From Ischnura elegans (Eukaryota; Arthropoda; Insecta; Odonata; Coenagrionidae), in NCBI RefSeq assembly GCF_921293095.1, contig NC_060252.1, forward strand, positions 74,172,866 through 74,236,865: a DNA stretch of 64,000 nucleotides, read 5' to 3'. A program made the position numbers and the translations under genes. The notes beneath the pieces are model-generated. The model saw only the letters and a program-made list of their open reading frames with translations. It searched no databases and was not told where the DNA came from. Shown here piece by piece: positions 61,950-64,000 of this stretch; the first letter of the stretch is position 1, and every line of letters starts with the position of its first letter.

Positions 61950-63060
61950 CAAATTCTTTCTTTTTTGTCTAAGGATTTGTCAAAAATGTGTTTTTGAGCC
62001 CAAAAATCCAAAATATTTCGAGGACCCCAAAATCCGTTTAGGTTTGGTGGGATCACAAAGGTGTTCCTTCCTGATGGATTTTTGGTAGAACATATAAGCG
62101 TGGAGCTCTGGATGTGGAGGACATTAATTTCCAATGATTTTCCTCGGGAACAGGAGACCTCTTTATAAATTCCCTTACTTCTTGCTCGATTCTGGCTTTT
62201 GGGCCTTAAGTCTCTCATAAGTATCTTCATCCGGAAGGGAGAGAACATTCTTGCCTTATTCCTCCTTTTTCATGATGACCGTTGCTCTGCCTTTGTCAGC
62301 TGGAAGTATGAGGATGTTGTTATTGTATTTTAGTTCATTCATGTTTCGCAGTTCGGCAGCTGGTAAATTTAATTTAAGCATTTTGCACGTCGAAGCACTC
62401 ACTCAATTTAATGTCTCATGCTATCAGCTTTGTCTGGAAGAAGTAGACATATTGCAGCCTCTGTTCCTGTAATGATGTCTTCCTCTGGTAAGTATTTTGG
62501 TGCAATTGCAAAGTTCAACCCTTTTGAAATAACTGATACTGTCTCTTTGGCCAAATTCTTCTCCATTAGATTGTTACCGAACTTGGTAGGTCAGCATGTG
62601 GTTTCTCCTGCCTCAATGCAAAATTTTCAAATCTGCTCTTCTGCTTGATAGTGGTCTCAAGAAGAGTATTAACGGATGAGTTATTAGTAATTCTATCAAC
62701 AATGTCCCAGTACTCATGATTCAGTATTCCAGGAAGCTCAAGGTGGTGATATAACTCCTCCGCCACCACAAAAAGTGACTTGTATGTAGCACAAACACGT
62801 TCACGTAGGAGAACTAGGCTTGTTTGCTTGAAGACTCTTGGCCTTCAGAGTTTTCAGATGGTGTTTCACTTTCACACAAGTTGGAATTGTTTCTGTATCC
62901 TGGCACTGTTGCAATAAGGCAAGGGATGAGAGAAGTGTACTCTTCTTATTTCGAAGACATTCCAGTCTTCTTGTCTCCCCATAGAGGATATTAATTTTTG
63001 TCTGAAGATTTTGCTTCTTTTATCTATGTGGTAAGTTCCTTCCAGGAAATGCTGCATTGT
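61950..63060 (-). pseudogene. Penelope-like element, N-terminal part, decayed copy
   Basis: On the minus strand, KGLNFAIAPKYLPEED with ITGTEAAI (about 62450-62526) and ILPADKGRATVIM (about 62270-62313) are the conserved N-terminal and pre-RT motifs of Penelope-like retroelements, in the right order, followed by a TYERLK segment. Several stop codons and frameshifts break it. The palm region with catalytic aspartates is not seen, so this copy is truncated near 61950. Penelope-like elements use a reverse transcriptase joined to a GIY-YIG endonuclease. Confidence 0.75.
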
Positions 63061-63239
63061 TAACATTTTCTGCTCGACATATCACTCCTCCTATTGGAAG
63101 TCTTTTCAAGAGATGGAATGGAATGAGAGGGAAAAACATTCTCATCCCAGTCTTTTATAGGATTCATTATCCCATTGTTGACCCGATTTGAATTTCCCAC
63201 GGAAGGCAATATAAGCGGCTGAGGTTATATCCATCCTCT

Positions 63240-64000
63240 CTATTGAAATTATTTGGCCTTTTTGCTATTTAGACAGACCTATTCGCATAACGCAGAAGGC
63301 GTGGATCTTTCGTCTTCGCCAACACCCATATATGATTGAACATCATTTTATGCCCAGGGCTGAAAGCATAATGTTCAGCGACTGCTCATGTGTCCCATGT
63401 ATAAAGTTGCATCGCTCTTTCATGCTCTCTAAGCTTTTGGGAGATAGATCGCTTGCTCTGTCCCACAAAGCATCTGCTGCAACAGAGGGAACCTCATACA
63501 CTCCCAACCAATGACGACAAGGATGGCTGTCCTTCGGTAAAGGTAGAGCATTTTAAATTTTATTCACCATGCAGAAGCGAGTCTTGATATTGCCTTTTTG
63601 AAGGATTCTAGCGATTCTATCTGTGACTCCGGAGATGTATGGGAGTTTAGCGTGTGCCAATGGGTTTTTCTCTTTGTGGTCTTCATCTTGAAACGGTTGT
63701 CATTCTTTCATCGCTCTTTTTATGGAAGAGACACTGCAGCCATTACCTATCAGAGCGTACATAAGGTGTCACATTTCACTTTGGATATGTTCTACATCAC
63801 ACACGATTTTGGCTAGGTGGGTTAGCATTTTTATGACGCAGGCCTTCTGTTGTGGATGGTGATGTAACCATGAATTTAAATCCCTGTCGGTGTTTGTTTT
63901 CTTTCCATACACTGAGTAGGCTATGCTTACATCCATTTTTCTTTGAACCGGGACATCTAGGAACGGGAGACAACCTCCTTCTTCAAGTTCTTTTGAGAAT
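63240..64000 (-). pseudogene. Penelope-like element, RT C-terminal part and GIY-YIG domain, decayed copy (window cuts it)
   Basis: On the minus strand, LPFLDV (63952-63969), a SVYGKKTNTDRDLN segment (about 63870-63912), LPYISGVTDRIARIL (about 63600-63645) and then GIY-YIG-like sequence at about 63330-63500 with CCSRCFVGQSKRSIS and LREHERAM. Stops and frameshifts are present. The order is that of the C-terminal half of Penelope-like proteins. The element's RT core would lie beyond 64000. Confidence 0.8.

Overview
The window is a piece of an animal nuclear genome, most likely an arthropod and probably an insect. It is AT-rich, has long introns with GT-AG borders, and carries many small transposable elements. 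No bacterial genes, CRISPR arrays or intact tRNA/rRNA genes were seen. The species cannot be named from the sequence.

The one recognisable host gene is a homeodomain-interacting protein kinase (HIPK, DYRK family) on the plus strand. Nineteen coding exons run from the ATG at 6407 to the TAG at 56595-56597. Every junction keeps phase. The exons sum to 4101 nt, giving a predicted protein of 1366 residues. Residues 1-167 hold a basic nuclear-localisation-like cluster and a conserved HIPK segment. Residues about 168-500 are the kinase domain, with K197, E212, D293, DFG at 315-317 and activation-loop Y330. The rest is a long, probably disordered C-terminal region with a SUMO-interacting motif (859-864), a histidine-rich exon with a His6 run, repeated A-A-H-x-R-E-I segments, and a conserved LSPAK tail. 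At least one non-coding 5' exon is expected upstream of 6404. A candidate promoter region with TATCGATA lies near 3.9-4.6 kb but is not proven. The 3' UTR probably runs to about 58.04 kb, where AATAAA is followed by a GU-rich stretch.

Layout: 1-3.9 kb is mostly transposon debris (hAT-like MITEs, a terminal-inverted-repeat element containing a LINE fragment, a tRNA-like SINE). 3.9-6.4 kb is the putative promoter and 5' region. 6.4-56.6 kb is the HIPK gene. Its introns hold CR1/L2-type LINE 3' ends, hAT MITEs with 8-bp target duplications, TTAA-flanked MITEs, TA-flanked pogo/Tigger-like elements (one nested in another), foldback elements and a SINE. 56.6-58.0 kb is the 3' UTR. 58-61.9 kb shows no recognisable gene. 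61.95-64.0 kb holds decayed Penelope-like retroelement sequence on the minus strand, apparently two partial copies head to tail.

I found no new multi-gene system. The points most worth a second look are the internal repeat and His-rich exons of the kinase tail, an unusual weak splice donor that could give a shortened isoform, a LINE inserted at the edge of a splice donor, and four nested insertions whose empty sites can be read from other copies in the window.
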